Assembly (NCBI GenBank): GCA_034104345.1
Contig: JAXEDY010000015.1
Location: 6,582 to 70,581, forward strand
Reading direction: 5' to 3'
DNA: 64,000 nt
Origin: HGM11416 sp034104345
GTDB taxonomy: Bacteria > Bacillota > Clostridia > Christensenellales > Borkfalkiaceae
A program made the translations under genes and the position numbers. The notes under the pieces were generated by a model. The model saw nothing but the letters and a program-made list of their open reading frames with translations. It made no database searches and was not told the origin of the DNA. Every line of letters starts with the position of its first letter. Position 1 is the first letter of the stretch. This document shows positions 9,289 through 17,689 of this stretch, piece by piece.

Positions 9289-9350
9289 CGCTTTTAAAGG
9301 TTTTTTTTGATTTTGACTATAATGTTTTTGCGCGCGCCTGCCCATACGCC

Positions 9351-9370
9351 CGCATGTGCGCGCATGCGCG
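9351..9370. repeat. Alternating purine-pyrimidine GC tract
   Basis: Twenty bases of strict purine/pyrimidine alternation built around CATGTGCGCGCATGCGCG, within otherwise AT-rich intergenic DNA. A similar 17-base tract with GCATGCGCGCGCAT occurs at 26226-26242 before ftsK. Such tracts can adopt Z-DNA under negative supercoiling; any function is inference. Confidence 0.5.
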
Positions 9371-9508
9371 AGCGAATAGCGGGAAGTTAGTTGGCTAAGG
9401 CGCGTTTTTGCGGCGGTTTTTAAATCAAAAAACGTAAGTTTTCGGGCTGAAAAAAAAGTTCGCCTTAAAAATTTGCCTAAAAATAAAATTATTGCGCAAA
9501 CTCGTTTT

Positions 9509-9901
9509 ATGGCAGAAAACAACGTTTGCGAAAATAAGGAAAACGCAAAAAAACGCCTTTTAATCGAAACGGGCGTGGGCGCTTTGGGCGGCTTTATAAA
9601 CGGATTTTTCGGCGGCGGGGGCGGGATGATAATAGTGCCGCTTTTAATTTACGCGCTTAAATACGAACGGAAAAAGGCTCACGCAAGTTGCATTGCGGTT
9701 ATTTTGCCCGTTACGGTTATAAGCGGAATAATTTATCTTTTCGGCGGAAAAATCACTTGGGGTAATTTAATTCCGTCTACGGTCGGTGTGGCGGCGGGCG
9801 GCGTTTTGGGCGCGCTTTTGCTTAAAAAAATAAAGGCAAAAATTTTGGGTTATGCCTTTTGCGTTATTATGATAGTCGCAGGATTTAAAATGATTTTTTA
9901 G
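9509..9901 (+). CDS. TauE/SafE-type transporter, half-size subunit 1
   Basis: About 130 residues, half the length of a normal TauE/SafE (TSUP) exporter. It has four predicted helices and the family opening GALGGFINGFFGGGGGMIIVPLL near residue 25. Members move sulfite, sulfonates or other small organic anions. The partner half follows at 10012, and together they should form one two-repeat transporter. I prefer ATG 9509 over an upstream TTG at 9473; neither has a convincing ribosome binding site. The N-terminal 20 residues are charged and cytoplasmic. Confidence 0.8.
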   Translation: MAENNVCENKENAKKRLLIETGVGALGGFINGFFGGGGGMIIVPLLIYALKYERKKAHASCIAVILPVTVISGIIYLFGGKITWGNLIPSTVGVAAGGVLGALLLKKIKAKILGYAFCVIMIVAGFKMIF

Positions 9902-9930
9902 CAGTCTTTTTTTATGGAATAAATAAACCG

Positions 9931-9963
9931 AAAGTGCCGTTAACGGGCTTATATCGGCACTTA
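9931..9963. repeat. Palindromic repeat, TAACGGGCTTATA subfamily (copy B)
   Basis: Arms AAGTGCCG and CGGCACTT enclose TTAACGGGCTTATAT. It is identical at 28 of 31 positions to the copy lying inside the flavoprotein gene at 21861-21891. Here it separates the two half-transporter genes and could act as a processing or attenuation hairpin. Confidence 0.8.
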
Positions 9964-10011
9964 TTGCGTTTTTAATCGTTTTTTTTCGGTGATTATCGAA
10001 ACTTTACATAT

Positions 10012-10383
10012 ATGCTTTTATTCTTTTTGTTGTTTTTGGCGGGGTTTTTAAGCGGCGTTCTGGGCGGAATGGGAATGGGCGGCGGAACCGTGCTTATCCC
10101 CGCGCTTACCATATTTTTTTCGATAGGGCAAACCGAAGCGCAGGGAATAAACCTTATAAGTTTTATCCCCATGGCGATAATCGCCGTTATAATACACGCT
10201 AAAAACAGGTTGATAAAATTTAAAGACGTTTTAAAAATTGCCATTCCTGCATCGGTTTTCGCTTTGAGCGGAAGTTTTTTGGTAAGAGTTATCGAAGGGG
10301 ATCTGCAAACCAAACTTTTCGGCGGTTTTCTGGTTATATTGTCTGTTGTTCAATTTTTTATGATAAAAAAAGAAAACGGGTAA
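10012..10383 (+). CDS. TauE/SafE-type transporter, half-size subunit 2
   Basis: 123 residues, four predicted helices, with the second copy of the family motif, GFLSGVLGGMGMGGGTVLIPAL, near residue 10. It complements the half-size protein ending at 9901; the two genes replace the usual single 240-270-residue TauE/SafE protein. Separate half genes occur elsewhere in Clostridia as far as I recall, so this is likely a working heterodimer and not a broken gene: both halves are intact, each with its own start. Confidence 0.8.
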   Translation: MLLFFLLFLAGFLSGVLGGMGMGGGTVLIPALTIFFSIGQTEAQGINLISFIPMAIIAVIIHAKNRLIKFKDVLKIAIPASVFALSGSFLVRVIEGDLQTKLFGGFLVILSVVQFFMIKKENG

Positions 10384-10709
10384 ATTTTATTTTTATTACT
10401 CGTTTTTTATTTGTGCAAAATGCCGAACAAAAAAAGAATGAATAATTATTAAAAAATATGAAAAAATCTGTGAAAACCATAGTAAAAGAATGCATAAAAA
10501 GAGAAAAACCTCTAAAAGGAAGTAAACGCTCGGCATTTTAAAAAACAAAAATCGAAAAAGTTGCACAAATTTTTTAAAAACCCCTTTATTTATCTTTAAA
10601 AATATGATATAATAACCGCAGAAAAAATTTCTTGAAAAAAATCATCGGCAAAAGTTCGCGTCTTAAAATCGGCCGCGATATTTTTACGCCGAGGATACGG
10701 AGATAAAAA
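10384..10709. other. Gene-poor spacer with long-range inverted repeat and possible 27-codon ORF
   Basis: An AT-rich 326-base spacer. Arms AAAATGCCGA (10417-10426) and TCGGCATTTT (10530-10539) could pair across 103 bases. Between them an ATG at 10458 opens a 27-codon lysine-rich frame ending at 10541 (MKKSVKTIVKECIKREK...), with no ribosome binding site. It may be a small RNA, a small protein or neither. The rest holds the ppx promoter. Confidence 0.4.
10605..10613 (+). promoter_or_regulatory. Extended -10 promoter for ppx/gppA
   Basis: TGATATAAT gives an extended -10 (TG, one base, TATAAT at 10608-10613). The region 17 bases upstream (TTTATT) is a poor -35, as expected for extended -10 promoters. 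It is 97 bases before the GTG start. Confidence 0.6.
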
Positions 10710-12224
10710 GTGGAAAAGATAGGCATTATCGATTTAGGATCGAACACCGCAAGATTGGTTATTGTGCAAATGCTCGGCGACGGGCACTTTTTCGTCGTAG
10801 ATCAGCTTAAAGAAAGCGTAAGGCTCGGCAAAGATATGGAGCGCGACGGATTTTTGAAGGTCGCAAGAATACAGGAAACTTTAAAAACCCTTAGAATGTT
10901 CCGCCGTTTGTGCGACGCCCACGGGATAGACAGAATAATCGCGGTTGCGACCGCTGCCGTCCGCCGCGCCAAAAATCAGCGCAGTTTTCTCGACGAAGTT
11001 GCAACCACCTGCGGCATTAAATTAAAAGTATTGTCTGCCGAAGAAGAAGCGTTATACGTTTATCGCGGCGTTATAAACACTATGGACGTGCCCAAGGGCG
11101 TAATAGTCGAAATCGGCGGCGGCTCTACCAAAATCGTTTATTACAACCGCAGAAATTTACTGCATCACGAAACTTTGCCGTTCGGCGCGGTAACTTTAAC
11201 CGAACTTTTTGCGGGCGACGGGCTTACCCCCGAAGAACAAACCGAAAAAATCGAAGAATTTTTCACCGAGCAACTTAAAAAAATCGACTGGCTCGACGAA
11301 ATAGACCCCGAAGCGCAACTTATCGGCGTAGGCGGTTCGTGCAGAAGTTTGGCGAGAATAAGCAAGGTTATGAAAAAAAGTCAATACACGCTCGTTCATA
11401 ACTACCGTATTCCGCGCGAAGATTTTACGACCATATACAATACCGTCCGCGTTCTCGATTTAGACAAAAAGAAACGCATAAAAGGCGTATCGCCTGCCCG
11501 TGCAGACATTTTACCGGGGGCTTTGGCGGCTTTATCGTCGATTGTCAAGTTTAAAAACTTTAACGAAATAGTAATTTCGGGTTGCGGTTTAAGGGAAGGC
11601 ATTATGTTCAACTACGCTATGCCCATAACGCTTGAAAAACCCATAAGCGACGTTTTAACTTACAGTTTGCGCACGCTCAACAAATATTACGGTTGCAACG
11701 AAAAACACATCGAACAGGTTTTAAACCTTTCGGTTCAACTTTTCAAGCAACTTCGCGTTCTGCATAAATTCCCCCGTCAGTATCTGCGCATTTTAAAAAT
11801 CGCGGCGTTCCTGCACGATTCGGGCACCTGCATAAGATATTACGATTATCAGAAACACAGCAGTTACATCATTTTAAACGCGGCGATTTACGGCGTGTCG
11901 CACAGAGAAATAGTGCTTGCCGCAATGGTGGTTGCCGTTCATAAAAACGACGACTTTTCGATAAGCGACCTTGTTAAATTCAAAGAATTTATCAATGAAT
12001 CAGACGTTGAAGTTATTAGAAAACTGGGCATTATTTTAAGAATTGCCGAAAGTTTAGACAGAAGCATGTCGAGTTGCGTAAGCGAGCTTAACTGCGACGT
12101 TTTAGGCGATTCGGTTATTATGAAAACAGAACTTGCCGCCGACGCCACGCTCGAAATAAAAGACGCGATGAACGCGCAAGCCGATTTCAGAAGAATTTTC
12201 AAAAAGAATCTGGATATTCTGTAA
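10710..12224 (+). CDS. Ppx/GppA phosphatase family protein
   Basis: A 504-residue protein of the exopolyphosphatase / guanosine pentaphosphate phosphatase family. The N-terminal ASKHA-fold domain has IGIIDLGSNTARLVI (phosphate loop 1, residues 4-18), ATAAVRRAKN (about 86-95), EEEALYVYRGV, and IVEIGGGSTKIVYY (second phosphate loop, about 134-147). From about residue 310 there is an HD-type helical domain with FLHDSGTCI. The enzyme removes phosphate from polyphosphate or pppGpp. The start is GTG at 10710. The gene is monocistronic, with no ppk in view. Confidence 0.88.
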   Translation: MEKIGIIDLGSNTARLVIVQMLGDGHFFVVDQLKESVRLGKDMERDGFLKVARIQETLKTLRMFRRLCDAHGIDRIIAVATAAVRRAKNQRSFLDEVATTCGIKLKVLSAEEEALYVYRGVINTMDVPKGVIVEIGGGSTKIVYYNRRNLLHHETLPFGAVTLTELFAGDGLTPEEQTEKIEEFFTEQLKKIDWLDEIDPEAQLIGVGGSCRSLARISKVMKKSQYTLVHNYRIPREDFTTIYNTVRVLDLDKKKRIKGVSPARADILPGALAALSSIVKFKNFNEIVISGCGLREGIMFNYAMPITLEKPISDVLTYSLRTLNKYYGCNEKHIEQVLNLSVQLFKQLRVLHKFPRQYLRILKIAAFLHDSGTCIRYYDYQKHSSYIILNAAIYGVSHREIVLAAMVVAVHKNDDFSISDLVKFKEFINESDVEVIRKLGIILRIAESLDRSMSSCVSELNCDVLGDSVIMKTELAADATLEIKDAMNAQADFRRIFKKNLDIL

Positions 12225-12343
12225 TAACCACGCATATTTCGCGTAATTTTCGGTTAGCCGAGCGGGATTTAAGCCCGTTAAAAATCTAACCCTAAAAATC
12301 AAATTTAAAACATTAAAAAGAGTTCTTTCTCATATATTAAGGT

Positions 12344-13375
12344 ATGAAAAAGATACTCTTTTTTTGTTTGCCGATTTTTACATTCGTTTTATGCAGCGCG
12401 ATTTTAATTTTTTTCGGGGCGAGCGACGGTAACGATTTAAGCGGCGGTAGCGGCGGAAACGTAGATATTTACCTTGAAATTTGGCAAGTCGATACGTTCG
12501 AAGGCGGCACGGGTTCGCGCAGGGCGTATCTCGAAAGGGTGTGTAAAGCGTATTTAAAAAGCGTAAACGCAAAAAGCAAAACCGCGCGAATAACGGCGGC
12601 GGTTAAGCAGATTACGCCCGAAACTGCCGAAGAATTTTTTAAAAACGGGGTTTATCCCGATATAATTTCGTTCGGTGCCGGCTTGAATCTTCCGTATGAG
12701 CGGCTTGAAAAACTCGATTATTCGTTCGGTGCCGTCGGCGAATTCGGCGGCGAATGTTACGCGGCGGTGTGGGCGCAGGGCGCATACGCGTATATAACCC
12801 GCAAGGGCGAAACGGAAGTAAACTCGGTTATCGTTTGCGAACAAGAATATGCAAATCCTATGCTCGCGTATAAAATGTCGGGCGAAAAAATGCCCGAAAA
12901 CGTTATAAAACTCCCCGCTAAAGAAGCGGTTTACGAATTTTATAGGCGCAAAAATTGCGCGCTCATCGGAACACAGCGCGACTTGTATCGGCTTGAAAAC
13001 AAAATAGAAACCGACGTAAAACCCTTAAGCGGTTACAGCGATTTGTATTGTTGCGCCGCCGTTGTTTCAAGCGAAACGGGCGTGGCAAAAGAGCAAAGCG
13101 AAAAAATAAAAGCCGAAAAGATAAAAACGGCAAAGTCGCTTTTAAAATATATCGTCTGCACCGAAAATCCGTCGGCAAAGGCCGTAGGGCTTTTGAATTA
13201 TAATGGCGAAGCAAACGATAAAAGTGCGCCTATAGGTCGATTAAACGGATATAAGCCAGAATTTGCGTTAAGCGTTTTTTCGTCGCGCGGGCAGATAGAA
13301 AATCTTAAAAAACAAACCGACGACTTTGCCAATTGCGAGCAAAATATTAAAAGTGCGCTTAAAAGATTGAAATAA
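12344..13375 (+). CDS. Solute-binding-protein-like exported protein
   Basis: 343 residues with an N-terminal hydrophobic segment (FFCLPIFTFVLCSAILIFFGA) that acts as signal or anchor; no clean lipobox. The remainder resembles a type-2 periplasmic-binding fold: an early LEIWQVDTFEGGTGSRRAYLE strand-helix, a YPDIISFGAGL hinge segment and AVWAQGAYAYI. It looks like a divergent ABC sugar-binding protein, but no permease or ATPase genes adjoin it. Residues 292-302 (KSAPIGRLNGY) are encoded by a copy of the dispersed palindrome. Function not known. Confidence 0.65.
   Translation: MKKILFFCLPIFTFVLCSAILIFFGASDGNDLSGGSGGNVDIYLEIWQVDTFEGGTGSRRAYLERVCKAYLKSVNAKSKTARITAAVKQITPETAEEFFKNGVYPDIISFGAGLNLPYERLEKLDYSFGAVGEFGGECYAAVWAQGAYAYITRKGETEVNSVIVCEQEYANPMLAYKMSGEKMPENVIKLPAKEAVYEFYRRKNCALIGTQRDLYRLENKIETDVKPLSGYSDLYCCAAVVSSETGVAKEQSEKIKAEKIKTAKSLLKYIVCTENPSAKAVGLLNYNGEANDKSAPIGRLNGYKPEFALSVFSSRGQIENLKKQTDDFANCEQNIKSALKRLK
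13219..13248. repeat. Intragenic palindrome copy C (inside the 12344 gene)
   Basis: AAAAGTGCGCCTATAGGTCG then ATTAAACGG: the reverse complement of the TAATCGACCTATAG core, read through in frame by the solute-binding-like gene. The stem is incomplete, so this is a fossil copy. Confidence 0.65.
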
Positions 13376-13407
13376 AATAAAACTTGGTGTAAAATAGGAG
13401 ATGATAC

Positions 13408-14292
13408 ATGAATATCGAAGGGTATATCGCGGCGCTTGAAAAAGCGGGCGTTTGCTTTAAGCAGAACGAAAGTCTGGCGACTCATACTTCTTACGGTGTG
13501 GGAGGAAACGCCGCGGTTATGGTTTTTCCCGAAAACTGCGAGCAGATAAAAACCGCCGCGGTTTTAGCCGAAGAATTCGGCGTTGCGCGCGTTGCGCTCG
13601 GCAAAGGAACTAACGTTTTGTGTTCTGACGGCGGATTTTGCGGCGCGGTGATAAACGTAAAGCGGGCAAGCGACGTAAAAGTAAGCGGCGTAAGCATTAT
13701 TGCCGAATGCGGCGCAAGCCTTTCGCGCGTAAGGGAACTTGCCGAACTTAACTGTTTGGGCGGGCTTGAATTTTCCGAAGGTATTCCCGCTTCGATAGGC
13801 GGCGCTATTTGCATGAACGCGGGCTGTTATTTAAAAAGCGTAGGCGATAAAGTTGCCTACGTCGTTACGGATAAAGGCGTTTATAACCGGGCGGCGTGCG
13901 AATTCGATTACAGAAAAAGCCGATTTATATCGTCGGGCGAAATAATTTTAAAGGTTTGCTTTTTATTAAAACCCGGCGAAACGGATATAATAGAAAGCAA
14001 AAAAGAAAAATATCGCCGTATGCGCAAAAACAGCCAGCCGCACGGCAAAAGTTGCGGTTCGGTTTTTGTTAACGACGGCTATTTTGCGGGCAAACTTATC
14101 GACGCCGCAGGGCTTAAAGGCTATCGCATAGGCGGCGCGAGGGTATCTGAAAAGCACGCAAACTTTATTATCAACGACGGAAATCGGGCGCAGGATATTT
14201 ACGACCTTATTAAATTTATAAAAGAACGGGTTTTTGCCTTAAACGGCGTAAAACTTAAAGAAGAAATAAAATATATCGGAGATTTTAAATAA
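13408..14292 (+). CDS. murB: UDP-N-acetylenolpyruvoylglucosamine reductase
   Basis: A 294-residue FAD enzyme making UDP-N-acetylmuramate with NADPH for peptidoglycan synthesis. Visible features are the opening THTSYGVGGNA, the FAD-binding LGKGTNVLCSDGGF, GIPASIGGAICMNAGCY, YRKSRF, and the catalytic GKSCGSVFVN with the active-site serine, followed by AGLKGYRIGGARVSEKHANFIIN. This is a type IIa-like short MurB. The ATG at 13408 has a GGAG site. It leads the murB-PHP-whiA group. Confidence 0.95.
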   Translation: MNIEGYIAALEKAGVCFKQNESLATHTSYGVGGNAAVMVFPENCEQIKTAAVLAEEFGVARVALGKGTNVLCSDGGFCGAVINVKRASDVKVSGVSIIAECGASLSRVRELAELNCLGGLEFSEGIPASIGGAICMNAGCYLKSVGDKVAYVVTDKGVYNRAACEFDYRKSRFISSGEIILKVCFLLKPGETDIIESKKEKYRRMRKNSQPHGKSCGSVFVNDGYFAGKLIDAAGLKGYRIGGARVSEKHANFIINDGNRAQDIYDLIKFIKERVFALNGVKLKEEIKYIGDFK

Positions 14293-14389
14293 AAATCGAC
14301 TAAAACCGATTTATGAAAGTATGCGCTTCGTAAAAATTGCGCGTTACAAACAAAATCGCCGTAACTTTTTGATTTTAACTTGCGAAAAA

Positions 14390-15172
14390 ATGATAAACAA
14401 AGATTTTCACACCCACACTACTTATAGCCACGGTACGGGCAGCATTATGGATAACGCGCTCGCCGCGAAAAACAAGGGGGTAGAACTCATCGGAATAGCC
14501 GACCACGGGTTCAATCACCCTTTTTATCGCGTTAAGCGCAAGCTTCTGCCGCAGATGAAAGCGGAGTGCATAGCCGCCGAAAAGCAGACGGGGGTTAAGG
14601 TTATGCTTGGAATAGAGTCGAACATTATCGGCGTTTCGGGCGCAACCGACGTAAAACCGAGCGATATGCAATATCTCGATTTATATCTTGCGGGTGTGCA
14701 TCGTGCGGTTTTGTGCGACAGGTTTTCAGATTATTTTAAGTTGACCATACCGAATTATGCCGCCGCTGTTTTTAACGCGAAGCCATCGAAGAAACTTATC
14801 GAAAACTGCACCAAGGCTTACGTCAACGCCATAAAAAACAACCCGCTCGACGTTCTTACTCACGTCAACTATTATTGTTTTGCCGATTCGCTTACGGTGG
14901 CGAAGTGTTGCGAAGATTACGGCACTTATATTGAAATAAACACCAAAAAGACGCACCTTTCCGATGAAGAATGGCAAAATATCATAGATAAAACCAACGT
15001 TAAATTCGTGGTGGATTCAGACGCGCACTCGCCTGACCGCGTAGGCGACGACAAACTTTTTTTAAGTCTTTTGTCGCGCGTGAATTTTCCCATGGATCGG
15101 ATAGTAAACGTAGATAAGCCCGAAAAGCAGGTGTTTTTAAGATTTTCGGAATATAAAAGGAGAAACGCATGA
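14390..15172 (+). CDS. PHP-domain phosphohydrolase
   Basis: About 260 residues beginning MINKDFHTHTTYSHGTGS, the metal-binding first motif of the PHP family (HTHTTYSHG). Later motifs are GIADHGFNH, the LGIESNIIG region and FVVDSDAHSPDRVGD. Members hydrolyse phosphoesters with a trinuclear metal site; the substrate is unknown. An upstream ATG at 14321 would add 23 residues that do not fit the family, so 14390 is preferred. A PHP gene sits between murB and whiA in many Clostridia, usually with rapZ and yvcK as well; those two are missing here. The TGA overlaps the ATG of whiA by four bases. Confidence 0.82.
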   Translation: MINKDFHTHTTYSHGTGSIMDNALAAKNKGVELIGIADHGFNHPFYRVKRKLLPQMKAECIAAEKQTGVKVMLGIESNIIGVSGATDVKPSDMQYLDLYLAGVHRAVLCDRFSDYFKLTIPNYAAAVFNAKPSKKLIENCTKAYVNAIKNNPLDVLTHVNYYCFADSLTVAKCCEDYGTYIEINTKKTHLSDEEWQNIIDKTNVKFVVDSDAHSPDRVGDDKLFLSLLSRVNFPMDRIVNVDKPEKQVFLRFSEYKRRNA

Positions 15173-16173
15173 ATTTCAGTTCGCGCACGAAAGCCGAACT
15201 TTGCAAGATAAATTACGAATCGGGTTGTTGCAAACTCGCCGCTCTTTCGGCGTTTATCCGAACGGCTGGCAGTATAATTTCGGAAAACGAAGTTTACGGC
15301 TTTTGCGTTACCGCCCAGCCCGAATGCGTAGAATATTTTGCGCGGCTTATAAAAGAACTTTTTTCCGAAAACGTAGAGTTTAACTATTCGTCGAAAAGCG
15401 CCGAAAAATCTGCTAATACGTCGGATAAAAAAGCTGCTTTTATCGGCAAAAAAGGCAAAGAGAAAAAAATTCCGGTCGGGTTTTCGCTTATAAGCGGCAA
15501 ATCGACGGATATTTTAATAGAACTCGGCATTTTTAAAATTTTAAACGGCGAACTTGTTATTTCGCTTGAGCCCGAAAGTTATCTTACCGAAAACGATTGC
15601 TGTAAAAAAGCCTACGTCGCGGGTGCGTTTATGGGAAGCGGAAGCGTTACCGTGCCAAACGCCGACGGTGAACGCGCTTCGTCGACCGGCTATCACTTAG
15701 AATTTGTGTTTTCTAAATATTTAACGGCGGCGGCTTTTTCGGAACTTTTGTGTGAACAAGGATTTTTGCCCAAACTTATCGACCGCAAAGAAAATTACGT
15801 CGTATATTTTAAGCAAAACGAAGAAATCAAAGATATTTTAGCTTTTATGGGCGCGCAAAAATCGGTTATCGCGCTTGCGGATTTGGTTGTTTTGCGCAAC
15901 GTTAAAAACAACATAAACCGCACAAACAACTGCGAATATCACAATATTTCGCGCCAGATCGACGCAAGTTTGAAAACGTGCGCCGCCATAAAAACGATCG
16001 AAACCACCGTAGGGCTCGACGTTCTTCCCGAAGAACTTAAAGAAACCGCTATCGCAAGGGCGCAAAAAAGCGATTTAACCCTTAACGAACTTGCCGAATC
16101 TTTGGGCGTTTCGAAAAGTTGTTTGAATCACCGTCTGCGTAAAATCAACAAAATCGCCGAAAGTTTAAAATAA
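15169..16173 (+). CDS. whiA: DNA-binding regulator WhiA
   Basis: A 334-residue protein with an N-terminal LAGLIDADG-homing-endonuclease-like domain (from FSSRTKAELCKI; AYVAGAFMGSGSV near 149-161) and a C-terminal helix-turn-helix (LNELAESLGVSKSCLNHRLRKI). WhiA controls sporulation septation in actinobacteria and cell division/envelope balance in Firmicutes. The ATG overlaps the PHP stop and follows AAAGGAG, which indicates translational coupling. An insertion between about 72 and 98 (KSAEKSANTSDKKAAF) is Lys/Ser-rich and lengthens the usual 310-320 residues. Confidence 0.93.
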   Translation: MNFSSRTKAELCKINYESGCCKLAALSAFIRTAGSIISENEVYGFCVTAQPECVEYFARLIKELFSENVEFNYSSKSAEKSANTSDKKAAFIGKKGKEKKIPVGFSLISGKSTDILIELGIFKILNGELVISLEPESYLTENDCCKKAYVAGAFMGSGSVTVPNADGERASSTGYHLEFVFSKYLTAAAFSELLCEQGFLPKLIDRKENYVVYFKQNEEIKDILAFMGAQKSVIALADLVVLRNVKNNINRTNNCEYHNISRQIDASLKTCAAIKTIETTVGLDVLPEELKETAIARAQKSDLTLNELAESLGVSKSCLNHRLRKINKIAESLK

Positions 16174-16296
16174 CTTAAAATAACGGGCAGGGCTTTTTTA
16201 CGCCGAAAAACGTTTTATAGGTTTTTCGGTCGGTATATAATATACGTAAACCGATATATAATTTTTTATAATATCATATATAAAAAAATATAAATT

Positions 16297-16333
16297 AAAA
16301 AGACTTATCGTTTTTACCGCGATAAGCCTTTTT
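16297..16333. terminator. Terminator between whiA and the M42 peptidase (convergent)
   Basis: Arms AAAAGACTTATCG and CGATAAGCCTTTT with a T/A loop. T-rich tails occur on both strands, fitting the convergent genes on either side. Confidence 0.75.
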
Positions 16334-16369
16334 CTTTTTCGTTTTTAAATTGATTTTTAATTCTGCTTT

Positions 16370-17407
16370 TTACATTCCGATATATAAAAGCATAAGTTCG
16401 ATGGTGTTTTTAATGCCGTCGAAGTGTGTGCGTTCCATTCCGTGCGAAGCGTGAACGCCCGTTCCGATAAGCGCGGCGGGAACGTCGTAGCCTGCCTGCC
16501 ACATGGCGTCGGCGTCCGAACCGTAGTGGGGGTAAACGTCTACGGCATAGTTTAATTTATTTTGTTTGGCAAGGCTAATAAGTTCGCCCGTAAAGTCGTA
16601 GTCGTAAGGTCCGTGCGAATCTTTCGCGCAGATGCTTACCATGTGTTCGTCGCAAGCAAGGTCTTTGCCAATGCAACCCATATCCACGCACAAAAGTTTT
16701 TCAACGTCTTCGGGAACCCAACTTGCGCCGTGACCTACTTCTTCGTAAATAGTAACCATAAATTTAAGGGTAAATTCGGGAACGAAGTCGTTGTCTTTCA
16801 TAATTTTAATCGCGGTTAAAAACGCCGCTACGCTCGCCTTGTCGTCGATAAAACGAGACTTCAAAAATCCGCTTTCGGATATTTCGGTTTTGGTGTCGAG
16901 CGCGACGTAATCGCCGTGTTCGATGCCCAATTTCTTAAAATCTTCGGGCGATTTTACGTTTTCGTCGAGTCTGATATACATATTGTCTTCGGTGTGGTTA
17001 AGCCCGTCGCAGTCTTCGTAAACGTGCACCGACGGTTTAACCGACAAAAACGTTCCGCGGTATTTTTTTCCGCCGCGGGTGATGACCGTGCAATATTCGC
17101 CGTCGAACGTCGAAAGTATGGGACCTCCTATTTTCGAAAAGCGTATTTTATCGCCTTCGAACGAGCGGACCATTGCGCCCAGAGTGTCGGCGTGTGCCGA
17201 AAACCCCAACGTTCTGCCGTTTTTGCCTTTGTATGTTAAAATAAAACAGCCCTTGCGCGTGCGTTCGAAAATCACGCCCAATTCGTCGGCATATTTTTTT
17301 AAAACTTCGGCAACTTCGGCGTGGTATCCGCTGGGCGAAGGCGCCGCGAAAATCTGTTTTGCCGCGTTGAAATAATACTCTTTATAATCGTTTACTTTTA
17401 CGTTCAT
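16370..17407 (-). CDS. M42-family metallopeptidase
   Basis: A 345-residue cytoplasmic aminopeptidase of the glutamyl aminopeptidase / FrvX / YsdC group. The two-metal site residues are visible: SAHADT (first His-x-Asp), RFIDDKASVAAFL (bridging Asp), YEEVGHGAS (catalytic Glu pair), CVDMG, and a late GVHASHGMERTH His. The family forms large tetrahedral particles trimming peptides. It is monocistronic with a consensus promoter at 17452-17480. Confidence 0.9.
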   Translation of the reverse strand: MNVKVNDYKEYYFNAAKQIFAAPSPSGYHAEVAEVLKKYADELGVIFERTRKGCFILTYKGKNGRTLGFSAHADTLGAMVRSFEGDKIRFSKIGGPILSTFDGEYCTVITRGGKKYRGTFLSVKPSVHVYEDCDGLNHTEDNMYIRLDENVKSPEDFKKLGIEHGDYVALDTKTEISESGFLKSRFIDDKASVAAFLTAIKIMKDNDFVPEFTLKFMVTIYEEVGHGASWVPEDVEKLLCVDMGCIGKDLACDEHMVSICAKDSHGPYDYDFTGELISLAKQNKLNYAVDVYPHYGSDADAMWQAGYDVPAALIGTGVHASHGMERTHFDGIKNTIELMLLYIGM

Positions 17408-17451
17408 CGTTTTGTTTCCTTAAAAATTTTCGCTTTGTTTTTATTGATTTC

Positions 17452-17480
17452 ATTATATATCTTAAACGAAATTTTGTCAA
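17452..17480 (-). promoter_or_regulatory. Consensus sigma-A promoter for the M42 peptidase
   Basis: On the reverse strand TTGACA (17475-17480), a 17-base spacer, TATAAT (17452-17457), 45 bases before the start codon. Both hexamers are perfect. Confidence 0.85.
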
Positions 17481-17569
17481 ATATTTTACGCGTGCGCTTT
17501 TGCTCCCGTCCGGCGGTAAATTTTTTTATTTTTTTCGGGCTACAACTTTTATTTTCGGCATAAAAACAC

Positions 17570-17599
17570 TTTACATGATTTTATAACTTGTGGTAAAAT
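17570..17599 (+). promoter_or_regulatory. Promoter for the HTH-NadE gene
   Basis: TTTACA at 17570-17575, an 18-base spacer and TAAAAT at 17594-17599. The 90-base leader that follows is very AT-rich and contains repeated AAGATA/GATATA words (17615-17650), which could hold an operator for the gene's own HTH domain; that is speculative. Confidence 0.55.
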
Positions 17600-17689
17600 A
17601 TATCGGCAAATTAAAGATAAGATATAATTATTTTTTAAGATATATTTTTTAATTCAACTTAAAGTATCGAACTAAAAAGGTGTTTTTGC

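Noticed and set aside
14321..14389. Upstream start for the PHP protein
   Set aside because: The added 23 residues are unlike the family, whose members begin right before the HTH metal motif, and no better ribosome site supports it.
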